Shown here: piece after piece, positions 36,401 through 47,799 of the stretch
Layout of the letters: every line of letters begins with the position of its first letter
Position numbering within the stretch: the first letter of the stretch is position 1
Made by a program: the position numbers and the translations under genes
The notes under the pieces: generated by a model
The model's database searches: none
Seen by the model: only the letters and a program-made list of their open reading frames with translations
Told to the model about the DNA's origin: nothing
NCBI GenBank assembly: GCA_907163375.1
Contig: CAJQUW010007067.1
Span: 1 to 64,000, forward strand
Direction: 5' to 3'
From: Prostheceraeus crozeri
Taxonomy: Eukaryota; Platyhelminthes; Polycladida; Euryleptidae
DNA length: 64,000 nucleotides

Positions 36401-37348
36401 TATGACTGAGAATCACAGTGGTATGGGCTGCAGTCATGCCGATTGAAGTTTCTTGAAAAGAAAGCTGTCCTGCAGACGCCGTGTTGAGCTTTCAATGAGT
36501 TGATCCAGGCCATGGAAGTCATTGTGAAAGACCAGGTTCACCATCAAATACTTTAAGCTTCCTCGTAGCAGCAGCTGCATCACACAAAGATATGAAATAT
36601 ATATCTATGAAAGATAAAGATATGAAAGATATGAATTATTTCGACAGCTGCAGCACGAAAACGCTTGCAACTGCAAGGTTTTTATCATCTTCATGACATC
36701 TGCATTCTGCACAGTTGTAGACGTTTACACAAATGCTTGAATCTTGACGCACTGTGTTCAATTGTGATGCTTACCTAGCAAAGTCAAGGGAAACAAGCGC
36801 GATTCACATGCTGAAAATATTCGTTCGGTGTACAAAGTTGGCCACGAGAAAATGCGGGTGGAGGTCACTGAAAAATCACCTCAAAACAGTCAGGGTAAAC
36901 TAGAGCTAGGCAATTTTATGGTCGTAACTTTGTGGTTCGATATGACACACAAGGTGATGGAGCCCGTTGCTTGAAATCGTTGGCTGCAGGCTTGCTTCAA
37001 ATGCTAGAAAATTACAAAGTCTACTGGAGTACAAAATTATGTGCTAAAAATGCCACATGTTCTGATGATCACAACAGAACTACAATACACAGAGGAACAT
37101 TGAATATAAAATTAAAACACAAAAATAAGATACTATTAATTGCGAGTTATTTCTTCGATCAGAGCAGTGACTTTTTAAAAATGCAATAATTAAATGTTGA
37201 TTTCCATGCTCAGTTGAAAAGTAAGATCAGACCAGATTAGGTGCCATTTTATCCAATATCACGAATCATCACCAGGCCTAGTTCACATCTCTCAACACCG
37301 ACACAGCTCCCTATCTAAAGTTGTAGCCATGCCCGTGTAAATTTGAGG
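33454..37348. other. Long stretch without a supported gene
   Basis: Includes an (ATG)n run at 35289-35310 and a patch of AAGATATGAAA words at 36584-36640. Open frames at 33845-34096 and 34912-35172 have no recognisable domain. The latter shares a short LVRRIC coding word with a minus-strand frame near 61.08 kb. Confidence 0.45.
35289..35310 (+). repeat. (ATG)n trinucleotide run
   Basis: About seven ATG/TGA units in a row. Confidence 0.85.
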
Positions 37349-37575
37349 TTTGCAATTAGCAAGTTAGTGAAATTTTGACAGATATTCAGGTCTGTTTCCA
37401 TTTTTCATACTGAGGATACAACTCAATATTTGATTATTCTATTTACATTGTGCTTGCAAAGAGCAGAAATAATTAATTACAACAGGTGCACTAACTTTGG
37501 CGATCTGCCAGTCGTGTGTTTAAAGTGATATCTAATGAATGCCCGTCGAAATTTCACTAACTTGATAATTACAAA
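37349..37575. mobile_element. Small terminal-inverted-repeat element
   Basis: The left 31 bp (TTTGCAATTAGCAAG then TTAGTGAAATTTTGAC) are repeated inversely at 37545-37575 with about three mismatches. The whole is 227 bp with no coding capacity. The right part has a relative at 26778-26888. No clear target duplication was found. Confidence 0.65.
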
Positions 37576-39569
37576 TCTTAGTAACGTATGAGATTCACTA
37601 AGAAACAAATCATCAAAAAGAGAAATGCCTACCAGCAAGCATAATTTCTCAGTTCGAGCCCTGGTTATACAAAGTTTTGTATTCCGATTGTGCAATGAAG
37701 AGGGAAGGCTATAATGACAATAAAATGACTGATGCAAGAAACCCGGACGAATTATATTTCATAAATGAATGCAGCTACTGAACAAAGTTTCAGGTTTGTT
37801 TTGCTTTTTCTCTCTATAAGATTCAATCATCGTTGATTTAAGTGTTTTCTGGATAGAACCGACGAAGAATTCGATTAGTATTTCAGCTTGTTGAGGAAAA
37901 TCTCAAAGCTCTTACTTGCTCGAGATTGATTTGTGCTGAGAAAATAATCATCTGAAAATTGCTTATCTCTTCGTCTATTAGTTTATCGCTTGACACTTCA
38001 TTCGTCTGAAAACAGAACTATTTTATTTCTTTGATCGAAATTGGAGCTCAAAAATTGATGATATTTGTTGTAACGAAGTATTTAAGACTTTTGTAATTTG
38101 TCTGCTGTCGAAGCAGAATGAAAAATTATTTGTTGCTCCAAGAAGATAATGCAATCTACTGATCAACTTTTACTTATTTAGATTTTTTGCCTAGCGTGAT
38201 GCAAGCGATTGTGAATGTTTTCAACGTTATCGGAAGTCTGGTTTTAAAGAGCACAAATTTGAGAATGACATTCTTCCGATACTTTTTTTATCTAAAACAA
38301 TGGTTTCCAACCCAGGGGTAATCAGGGACGGCGGAAGAAGCGGCATAATTTTCCTGGAATTTCCATTAACTTTCTTGGTTGTTCATTAATCAAATTAATC
38401 GTAAAGTTTGTAAGTATATTCAAGCACGTGAGGTGCAGCCATTTGAATATTCCGCACATTTAAATCAATCAGACCTTTTCTTAAAATTTATTGAGATTTC
38501 ATTTATCAAGCATGTAGATTCCGACTTCGAAGCTGAGACATGCTTAAATAAAAGCACAATGTTATGAAAGTTGAAAGTGTTATTGAATATGTGAGTAGTT
38601 CATAGGCCAATCAGAATACAGTCAGTCAAAATTTTCCAAACAAAATAGTCATCGTGGTTGGTTTTGAATGAATTATTTCATGATGTCTGTTGAGTTGAGA
38701 GTGTCAGTTCTTTGTCTATGGATGTTTAGCAGAAGTAAATTGCTGCATCTTTTCTGTGACATTCGGCTTCTAATCTCAGTCTTTAGTCTTCGCTGGGTTG
38801 AAAACTGATTGATAGAAAGTCTGTGAAACTCGCTTTGATGTGTATATTGTATATAGGTCAATCGGTCATTTAGAGGCAAAGTTGGCCTACATCAATGGAA
38901 GCATCAATGCCCAACACAGGGATCCTTATACTTAAGAAGGGACTCTCCATACAGCCATACTGAAGACCCAACATACGTGTAATACTAATAAAGGGACCAG
39001 CTCAAAGCTTTGAGGGACACCTGATGTTGGTGATAGGTTTCCCTAGGGCAAAAGTGGATTTTTAATACTGCAGGTCCCTTAAAACTGATGAAGGGCTGAT
39101 AAACTTACACTTAACAAGCGCTGTAAATTGCATCCCAACATCTTTCTGTGTTATCTCCCAACAGGTAGATAATTCACAGTCAGTTGCTTGACATGTCGCA
39201 GACATATCCGTTATCATAGACAAATGAGCTAATTCTGGTTTTTATGTTTTAATGCTTAAAAGTTGTTAATGTTTTAAGGAGGCACGTGACCCCGGTCCCC
39301 CCGGTTCCGCCCGTGCCGTGGGGTAATCTGCCAATTTTCTCGGGTAATGGGAACATCTCCCACAATTTATGCAAATCTTACTTGGACTACGTTTCCATAG
39401 GTTGTTTCTATCAACAAAATTGACACTATTGAAATAATGGAAGATTGAAGTAGATGCTCAATAGTTTGATAGTGATGTTGGTCCTACGTGGGAGTAATGA
39501 GACAATTTCAAAGAAAAGTATGTGTAACAAATCATACAAAGTTGGGAACCACTGATCTTAAGCAATTGG
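37576..39569. other. Stretch without a supported gene
   Basis: No motif-bearing frame. GC rises near 39.29 kb in a short CCCCGGTCCCCCCGG patch. Confidence 0.5.
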
Positions 39570-39574
39570 TCTGT

Positions 39575-39735
39575 TGCTACCGCCCACTCTAGATATAACG
39601 AAGTCAAAAACTCGAAAACTATCATAGGTGCCAAGAGAGAAGTCAAAGGGATTATTTACACACGAAAGCAGGGATCCACCAAGGGCGCGCGATTCAAACC
39701 CGAATCACGTTTCGGCAGATCGATCAGCTGTTGCA
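39575..39735 (-). repeat. 3' LTR of the gypsy element
   Basis: 161 bp, ending in TTGCA on the plus strand. It matches 44749-44909 at all but about four positions. TCTGT at 39570-39574 is the target duplication. Confidence 0.93.
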
Positions 39736-39749
39736 GATTCCTCCCTGTC
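39736..39749 (-). other. Polypurine tract of the gypsy element
   Basis: On the minus strand GACAGGGAGGAATC lies directly against the 3' LTR, the place where plus-strand DNA synthesis is primed in LTR retrotransposons. Confidence 0.65.
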
Positions 39750-39757
39750 GAGAAACG

Positions 39758-41470
39758 CTAACGTGCGTAATCCGCCAACCACTTCGGAGGATTCTTCGAA
39801 CGGACGCTCCGGCGGAGCGGCAAAGGTGTGTCAGTGTTTTGAGCTGTGGTGGATGGTGATGACATGTCAGAAAGAGGAGCAGTAACGGTTGACTGTGAGG
39901 GACTAAGCTGAGACCTAGGCAGTACGGCTGGTTGAGAGTTGGATCCATTCGGTGAAGGCAAGCTGGCTGAAGGCTGCAAAGGTTCAGGAGACCGAAGATG
40001 ACTTGGCTGTGGAACATTAGACTGTGACGATGACGCTGCAGGAGAAGCAGATGGTTGCGATGGTTCGGAGCTAGAGGCGTTGATGTTAACTTGATCGATG
40101 TGGCGACGATGTAAAGTGGCATCTTCTAAATCAATGACTTCGAACATTCGGTTGCCAATACTCTTCAATAACAAGCCGTGAGCTGGTCTGTTGTCGTTAC
40201 CGCGATAGAAGGTCACATCAGTAGAGTCCAGATTTGCAGTATTTCTGATATTTCGGCCATGTAGAAGACATGATGGTGTTTTACCCGTCGTTGCGTGGAC
40301 TGCATTGCGATATTGAATCAAGAATGTATCGACTGCTTCCCAGAGTTGTTCTAAAGTTGTAGGATGTTGAGCGTAAATTGCTGCTTTAAGAGTTCGTACC
40401 AGGTTTTCTGCTAATCCGTTGGATTGCGGATGGCGAGGAGCAGTGAAGACTGAGCGACATCCTATACCCTGCAACCATGAACGAAAAGACTGAGCGGTGA
40501 ACTGTGTACCATTATTGCTGACTAACACTTGAGGAACTCCCTCCCTCGCGAAGAATCTTCTTAACGCCCACTTCGTAAAGTCTGCTGTAGCCGTTGTGGT
40601 GAGGAAGACCTCAGGATACTTCGAATACGAGTCTTCGATTACTAATGCGTAGTACTTGGAAAGGAAAGGACCGCAGTAGTCCACATGCAATCGCTGCAAA
40701 GGCTGATATGTTACAGGCCAAGGACTCCAGTTTGGGTGAGTGCGAGGTTTCTTCCGACAACTTTCACATTGTAAAGAATAATTTGCAATGTCATTATTGA
40801 TTGATGGCCACCAACATAATAATCTGGAAAGGGACTTCATCTTATCACTACCCAAGTGGCCACTATGCAGATGTTGTAGAAGGCTATTTCTACAAGTTAG
40901 AGGTATGAGGATGCGACCATTAAATACCAGGACACCGTCAGCTTGACAAGTTAAGTCGTTGCGTTTGGCATATAACTCAGGGAATCTCTTCTTTGCGGTT
41001 GGCGACCAACCATTGCGAAGACCTGCGATGACTGAACCGTAGGCTAGGCGTGTTTCCTTGATGAGACAATTGCGATCTATAGGTAATGGATTAATGAGGA
41101 ATGTTTCGACTATAGCAGGCTCTTTTGAAGCATATCTGGCTAAATAGTCGGCATGGGGTATTGATCTACCAGGACGATGGTGAATTGTATAATTGTACGC
41201 ACTTAAGTCAATGGCCCAACGCTGAAGCATGGCGGAAGTAACTTTTCCGATGGACGCGGATGGACTGAAGATGTTTTGTAAGGCTTGATGGTCAGTATAA
41301 ATGTGAAACTGACTTCCATATAAGAATTTGTGCAATCTTCTAACTGCCCATATAACCGCAAGGGCTTCTCGTTGAGTTTGTGAATAATTGCGTTCAGCTG
41401 TTGACAATCGACAAGAAATGCATAAGACAGGTTGCGACTCTGACAGCGCCAAGGGCTTCTTCAGAAGCAT
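39758..41470 (-). pseudogene. gypsy pol, 3' part: RNase H (partial) and integrase, catalytic mutation
   Basis: About 570 codons in a different frame from gag-pro-RT. The N-terminus continues RNase H (LSTAERNYSQTQREALAVIW, then YTDHQAL). Integrase follows: an HHCC zinc finger (HLHSGH ... CESCRK), the first catalytic Asp in LHVDYCGPF, then LVSNNGTQFT where the family has SDNG, so the second Asp is Asn (about 40510-40520), and the Glu in NGLAENLVRTLK. The C-terminus is Ser/Pro/Gln-rich and ends PPKWLADYAR, with no evident chromodomain. The upstream start is not a real initiation site; this frame was once fused to the RT frame. Integration activity would be lost. Confidence 0.9.
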
Positions 41471-43769
41471 CGACGAATAAGTGGCATGGTAAGCCGAATT
41501 GAAAGCAACGAAGTACTTCGCCGTTTACGATAGCGTGTAAAAGTTCATCGTACGCTGTATTAGTTTCGCAGGACCACTGAAGGACTGAAGCACTAGTGGC
41601 TAACATATCAAATAGAGGTTTGGCTTTCGACGAGAAGTTGCGAACAAATCTGGAGTAGTATTGGACTATGCCGAGAAATGATTGAAGCTCCTTTTTCGAA
41701 GAAGGTTTGGGTGCATTCATAATAGCCTTGATGCGATCAACATTAGGATGCATACCAGCGCCGTCAATACTGTAGCCAAGATACGGTAAACTGGAGACCG
41801 CGAAAACAGATTTCTGTTTGTTGATTTGAACGTTGGCTTGATCTAAGGCTTGTAATAATTTAAGCAAACGCCGATCGTGCTCAGGACGCGAAGCTGCGAA
41901 AACAATTATATCATCTTGATATGATCTGACACCGGGCAAGTCTTTAATGATATCATCAATGCACTTCTGAAATATTCCGGGTGAAGTTGTAAGTCCGAAA
42001 GGCAAGAAACGGTAGCGGTATAGACCCCATGAAGTGTGAATAGTTGTTAATTCTTTGGAGGCATCGAGTGGCACTTGTAGGAAGGCGTTAGTCAAATCCA
42101 CCTTAGAAAATATTTTGGCTGCATTCAATCCTTGAAACATGTCTTCAACTTCGCGCGTGGTGTTGGCAGTTTGTTTAACATAAGGATTTACGGTAACCCT
42201 GTAGTCTCCACAGATGCGTGGACGACCGTCGCTTTTTAAAGGCGTAACGATAGGAGTGGTCCAGGAGCTAGAAGTGACAGGTTCGAGGACACCTTTGGCA
42301 ATGAGTTCATTGAGGTTTTGTTGTACCGCCGGACGAAGACCGAAAGGAACTGGACGAGCTTTCTTGAAGACTGGTGGACAGGAGACTTGCAGACTAACTG
42401 GCTCGATTTTCATACCGTCGGTATTACGACTACATTTGTGAATAAGGGCAGTGACAGCTGGAGCGAGAGGCTTATCGTTGGACATGTAGAAGGAAATATT
42501 TACTTGTAAGGCGCGTAGTCCATCGAGGCCAAGGACGTTGGGACCGTGATCGGTAATTATCAAATCCAAAGTTATTGGTTCCGGTTTGCTGTCATGATGA
42601 ACTTGAACCGAAGTTAAACCTTTTACTGGAAGACTATGGCCGGAGACTCCACGAATTGATTTGCAAGTAGGCTTAATAACAGGCTCGGAACACACACGTT
42701 GAAATTGGTCGAAGGGCATGAAGGAAATAGGGCTGCCAGTATCTATGATGAATTCTACGGATTTTCCTGAATTGAAGATCAAATCATGATTAATGTGTTG
42801 GTCGTTGAAATCTTCTAGAACCAGTGATTGAAAATTTACTGTTTCAGACAGTGAGTCTACTGGAGGCATGGAGTCCGGATCGGAAACTGTTACTGTGTCT
42901 ACTGTGGGACGATTTTGGGAAGACGACTGGCTGCTGCGACATACGCGGGAAATGTGTCCGACCTTGTTGCACTTGTGGCAGACTGCCTTGAATGAGTGTC
43001 TCTTGTGCCGACTACCACATGAATCACAGAAAGAATTGAAAGACCGTGAAGTTGAACCGTGCTGTCGCATGTTGGTCATTGGTTTCCGAGGCGCAGGATG
43101 ACTGTAGTGTGTCGAAGCTTGATGAGTAGAGTGGAATTTGCCTTGAATATTGCATAACGGGGAACGTTGACTGGTGCTATGGGCGAAGCGTTTGCGAGGA
43201 AGATTAGCGGAGCGGTGTGACGCGGTTGAAGCAGAAGCGATGTGTACCTGAGCGATTTGGCCGGTTAGAGCGGTGTTCACGTCGTCCCAAGTTTCGAGGA
43301 GTGCTTTAGCCTTGGAATACGTAAGAGCTGGCTCGCGAAGTAGAAGTCTCTGAATCTCACCCTCATTGACACCAGCGATGATACGATCCTTGAGCTGCGA
43401 TTGAAGATCAGCACCAAAATTGCATTTTGCAGCTTGCTGTTGTAGTCGAAGTAGGAATTGCCTGAGTGTTTCATCTCCCCGACGCGAAAGATTGTGAAAG
43501 CGCGCACGCTCTGTAGCTTCGAAGTGGACAGGACGCAGATGACTCATCAGTAGTTGCTTCAATTCGGAGACTTTCTCGGTGCCTAGGTCATCAGGAAAGG
43601 CGAGGTCCTTGAAGAGGTCGTAGGCTTCTCCACCAATCATGGTCAGGTAAAACGCTGTTTCGTTCTTAGCGTCGATAGAGTCGTTGGTTTGGACGTAGGA
43701 AAATCTTTCATGCCAGTTCAAAACTCCGGCTGGGTTATTAACGTCTATCTTCTCTATACACTTCTCCAT
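41394..43769 (-). pseudogene. gypsy gag-protease-reverse transcriptase, frameshifted in RNase H
   Basis: The first in-frame ATG is at 43769-43767 (MEKCIEKIDVNNP); the open frame extends a few codons further upstream without ATG. Residues 1 to about 180 are a gag capsid-like region (ARFHNLSRRGDETLRQFLLR). A CX2CX4HX4C zinc knuckle (CHKCNKVGHISRVC) lies near residue 265, a retropepsin site (IIDTGSPISF) near 345 and RT from about 465, with YQDD at about 41911-41922. RNase H begins with FVDASEEALGA and then leaves frame at about 41435-41445, ending at a stop at 41394 after unrelated residues. Downstream pol continues in another frame. A single-base change explains this. Gag, protease and RT look intact. 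Confidence 0.92.
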
Positions 43770-44143
43770 AATACTTACCACCAAAATCTTAACCTAATCC
43801 CTACGAAGAAAAGTGAAATAGATAGAGGAAAAGACAAACAGTGAAAAAGAGAAGCAGCAGGAACTTAGTATGTGTATTTGGCACGTAATAAGAACCGATG
43901 GCTCTCAAGCGAGCTGTGCGTCAGATTTGGATTTAGGAAGAAACTCCTCAGGCGGACTGCGCGTCAGTGAGAATGTATCGAAGTGGGTGAATGTAATTAT
44001 CTTTAAATTTATACCGGTCCAAGGTATATTACGAAAAAAATCACGTCTATTACACTCCCAATGAGTGAAATACTCGTAAAAACGAGGCACAGTTTCCCAC
44101 AGATCCGTCTGACCCCTCTGGTCAAACAATTACTCGTAAAGAC

Positions 44144-44647
44144 GAAAATTCAAAACAAGAAAATTCACCCGAACGTTTTCGGCCATTCTCATCAAGGATG
44201 TACATGGCAATGAAATTACAGCTAAGAAAAAGAAATGGAATGATGTTAAATGAATTCACATACGTCATGCACGTGTCTACATGTGGTTTGCAAAGATCTA
44301 CATTTGACTAGTATCTAACACTCTACTCATTAACAGTTAAGTAATAAGAACATGCAATCTTAAAAGACAAAGTTAAGCTTAGCTTAGATTCAGATAAGTT
44401 AGACAGATAACTTATTAACTTTGTCTTTTAAGATTGCATGTTCTTATTACTTAACTGTTAATGAGTAGAGTGTTAGATACTAGTCAAATGTAGATCTTTG
44501 CAAACCACATGTAGACACGTGCATGACGTATGTGAATTCATTTAACATCATTCCATTTCTTTTTCTTAGCTGTAATTTCAATGCCATGTACATCCTTGAT
44601 GAGAATGGCCGAAAACGTTCGGGTGAATTTTCTTGTTTTGAATTTTC
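44144..44647. repeat. 504-bp near-perfect inverted repeat in the gypsy leader
   Basis: The arms 44144-44376 and 44415-44647 (233 bp each) are reverse complements with no indel and one mismatch noticed (GGCAATGAA against GGCATTGAA). The loop is about 38 bp. The arms begin GAAAATTCAAAACAAG and meet the loop at GACAAAGTTAA. As RNA it would form a very long hairpin upstream of gag. Confidence 0.93.
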
Positions 44648-44731
44648 TCTACAAAGTGATACCAGGGACAACTTGCTTCAAATATTTAAAGACTCGTAAA
44701 GACGAGGCACAAATAACAAGAAAAGTGGCTG

Positions 44732-44746
44732 CTGAACGCGACGCCA
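44732..44746 (-). other. Primer-binding site of the gypsy element
   Basis: On the minus strand, two bases after the LTR, TGGCGTCGCGTTCAG starts with TGG, complementary to a tRNA 3' CCA end. A tRNA ending in ...CGACGCCA would prime; which tRNA is not determined. Confidence 0.7.
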
Positions 44747-44748
44747 AT

Positions 44749-44909
44749 TGCTACCGCCCACTCTAAATATAACGAAGTCAAAAACTCGAAAACTATCATA
44801 GGTGCCAAGAGAAAAGTCAAAGGGATTATTTACACAGGAAAGCAGGGATCCACCAAGGGCGCGCGATTTAAACCCGAATCACGTTTCGGCAGATCGATCA
44901 GCTGTTGCA
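44749..44909 (-). repeat. 5' LTR of the gypsy element
   Basis: 161 bp, direct repeat of 39575-39735. TCTGT follows at 44910-44914. On the minus strand it would contain promoter and transcript start, but no clear TATA box was identified. Confidence 0.93.
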
Positions 44910-44914
44910 TCTGT

Positions 44915-45647
44915 ATTTTCCGAATGATGCTGTATATGGAAGCTTGTGACAAGGTGCTCTATTTTCAAACTGCTGGCCGGAAATACTTATCTGATCGTGC
45001 TTCTATTGGTGCTACAGTCCTTTCAATCTCATATTTATTTCCAAAGTGTTTCACTACGTACAATCCGAATCTGCTATGGATGGTAAAAAACCCTTTCGCG
45101 ACGGCAATTTTTTCAAACCTCCTGAAATCATAGGAATTTCGAGTATCTGAAAAAGGCATTTCCCGAGCGATTTTTAAGGTTTTACTTCTCTAATGTGGAT
45201 TATTAGCATCGACCCACTTAACAGTGTGATATATTCTTAATTAAAATTAAAAATATCACGAGTGAGCTCGTTTTAGGCAGCTTTGGTATATTTACTTGAT
45301 GCCATGAAATATAATTTGGAAGAGAATTGCTTAAAGAAATGCAACAATTAACGTCATTGTTGTGTCAGATAAAGATTTGAGTGCATTTTAACTGCATTTT
45401 AACAATATGTGTAGTAGGATAGTTTCTAGGCCACCTCGGAAAATCGATTAAAAAATCATTGAATTAATTTTTTCAATGCTCAATTTTTTGAAAGAAAATC
45501 AAATCCGTTCTTATGATCTTCTACATCATGTTCTTGTAATGTTGATGTGCACTGCATCACTTCAAGATTGCTTTTCGTCCGCGTAATTTCCAGGTCATGT
45601 CCTTCTACAACACCATAGAAATTGATAACAATGAAACCTCCAGAATT
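44915..45647. other. Stretch without a supported gene
   Basis: AT-rich, no motif-bearing frame. Confidence 0.5.
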
Positions 45648-46140
45648 ATAGAAATATATTGTTTATCTGAAGTTGACTAGAATGGAAATTGACTCAAGGT
45701 CGCGGCACAGCCAGGGGAACTAAGTTGGGGCATGAACCACCAATGAAAAGCTTGGAGTTGCACATGTGACTGATTCTAACCCAATGATGCAGCCGTTGAC
45801 AAATGTCTCTAATTGAAAATGCGTGCGATTTTTGTGCCAATAGTGGGTATTGCATAAAGCTGTAGTTCCATTCTAGAGGTTTTATTGTTATTAATTTCTA
45901 CATGTGTATCTAGAATGGAAGGAAAACTTCACACAATGCACAATATTGGCACATGAATTGCACACATTTTCCCTTGGATGCACTTTCAACGTATCATTGG
46001 GTTAGAATCAGTCACATGTGCAACTCCAAGCTTTTCATTTGAGATTCATGATCTCAACTTAGTTCACCCTGAAGTGCCGCGACCTTGAGTCAATTTCCAA
46101 TTCCATTCTTGTTAACTTCAGATAAACAATCTATTTCTAT
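45648..46140. mobile_element. Foldback element with about 215-bp inverted arms
   Basis: The outer words ATAGAAATATATTGTTTATC and, inverted at 46121-46140, ATAGAAATAGATTGTTTATC start two arms. They pair through CAAGGTCGCGGCAC, AAAAGCTTGGAGTTGCACAT and GTGACTGATTCTAACCCAAT to the centre near 45.89 kb, with moderate divergence and small indels. No coding capacity. No clear target duplication. Superfamily unknown. Confidence 0.85.
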
Positions 46141-46153
46141 GCACACCACAGCT

Positions 46154-46372
46154 ATCGAACACTGAGCAGCCAGTTGCCATTACACACTGCGAAGATGCAC
46201 AGACGATGTCAAGTTCTACCGAGAAGTTTGCGAGCGTCTTTTCTTGCGCCTGCGAAAAAGCCTGTTTTCTTTCCTCTTTATATAATTTTCGGAAGGACTC
46301 ATTTCATCGACAAAGCCCGTGCGCAATTTTCTGAATTCTTCGAATCTGAAGCAATATGTCGTCAGTGAATTA
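46154..46372 (+). repeat. Dispersed repeat X, copy C (diverged)
   Basis: Shares ATCGAACAATGAGCAGCC-like, GACGATGTCAAGTTCTAC, GCGCCTGC and GAATTCTTCGAATCTGAAG words with 2210-2726 and 51291-51808, in the same order. A further piece resembling the right part (CTGAGAACTTCT then CCCACTTAGTAA) is at about 46840-46875, so this copy is interrupted. Confidence 0.7.
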
Positions 46373-47618
46373 AAATAGGCTACAAAAAGATTTAAGATTG
46401 CAATGAGCGAACTCATCCCACAATGGACACTTTGGTATCCATTCCCAAAAAAACTTTACGGTATATAAAATTTCTACAGATATTCTACAGAAGTTTCTAT
46501 ATTAATCTCGCAGGCCACAAAAAATCTTTCACTGGCCGCAGGTTGTGCACCCTTGAATTAGTGAATTGCAGTGTAAATATATGAGGATATTATCAGTCAT
46601 CGGGGAAAAGAAGCTCATTCGTAGATGAATCACCAAATAGCAGTTAAATATTGAAACTTCGTTCAATAGTCTTGAATTTCAGCAGTCAATTTCAATAGTC
46701 ACTTCTCGCAACACCTAAATTGATAACTATTGATTATTGAACCTTTCAATAACAATGAACCGCTATTGAATTATTGGATTTTATGCAACAGGCCCCAGTC
46801 CACATACAATGAACAACTAATTTTCCTATGCCAGTAAGGCACTGAGAACTTCTATTTACCCACTTAGTAATTTAGTTCTAACATGAACCATAGTTTCGAT
46901 TTGCTGTGGGTAGATTTTCTAACAAAATTACACACTTTAACAATCCTATCCGGTGGAATCTTATCCTAAGGCAATGAAATATTCAATTTTTTATCCAGCA
47001 TAATAGTTTCTCTCAAAAGTAGAGACAAACTGGAAGCATATCCCATATTGTTCCGGCTGTCCATTGTTTTGGCTTTAGCTGCTTCATTCGACAATTGTAA
47101 TGAGTGAAAATGAAGCACGCACTTACCGATATATAATTCTAGAATCTATCAATTTATGTTCTTTTCCTTTGCATGACTAAGCCTAGTGCGAAACGTTGTG
47201 TGTACTATTTTAATATAATTGCTCTCGGTCGTAGAACTTCTGATTTTCTTACATTGATAATTTATGCGCTTATTTTTATTGAAAAAATAGCTTTACAAAT
47301 TTGTGAATTAATTCGCCGTGAGATGGCAATGGACAGATTATTGAAGTTGGATATTTACAAGATAACATGTATATTGGTGAGATTTATCTCACAATAGTGT
47401 GAATGATAATTCTGCTAAACAATTTGAAAGTGTCCCAAGTGTTCGAAACAATCTATCGCAGACGATTTTTAGCCTTATCTTTAATCCATTAGGGTGATAA
47501 AGGACGCGACGTCTACAATATCTCAAGCATTGGGATGAAGTGGAAAATTGACCTCTCATTGTCACTTGCTCGAAAAGCTGTTGCCCTCTAGTATAGTGAC
47601 TTGTTTGATCTGTTGAAC
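46373..47618. other. Stretch without a supported gene
   Basis: Apart from the repeat X scrap at 46840-46875, nothing is recognised. A 74-codon frame at 47173-47397 has no motif. Confidence 0.5.
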
Positions 47619-47799
47619 TACAGTCCGTTTCATAAAAAGTGGATCATCCTAAAATTTGACTAAATAAAACATAAGTATGATACAGAAAGCATTTTTTATG
47701 TTATTTCATGTCCCTTATATATTTAAATGTCCTTATATAATCTGATAAGCTATGATACAGTAACGGTTCTTAAGAAGCTAATATTTTGTGGCCCTACCC

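Larger units (their letters stand above)
43785..44748 (-). other. gypsy 5' leader
   Basis: About 960 bp between the primer-binding site and gag, unusually long. It contains the large inverted repeat at 44144-44647 and three copies of a small palindromic word CTCGTAAARACGAG or its half (about 44072, 44132 and 44691). No long open frame is seen. Confidence 0.7.
39575..44909 (-). mobile_element. Ty3/gypsy LTR retrotransposon, structurally complete
   Basis: Two 161-bp direct repeats (39575-39735 and 44749-44909, four differences seen) bound the element, each TG...CA. The flanks carry the same five bases TCTGT (39570-39574 and 44910-44914), a target-site duplication. Read on the minus strand the order is LTR, primer-binding site, long leader, gag, protease, RT, RNase H, integrase, polypurine tract, LTR, so protease-RT-RH-IN order places it in Ty3/gypsy. 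The coding region is broken by a frameshift in RNase H, and integrase has lost a catalytic Asp. LTR similarity implies a fairly recent insertion. The coding part is GC-richer than the host flanks. Confidence 0.95.

Noticed and set aside
44480..44671. 61-63 codon frames on both strands
   Set aside because: They are in the arms of the inverted repeat of the gypsy leader and mirror each other.
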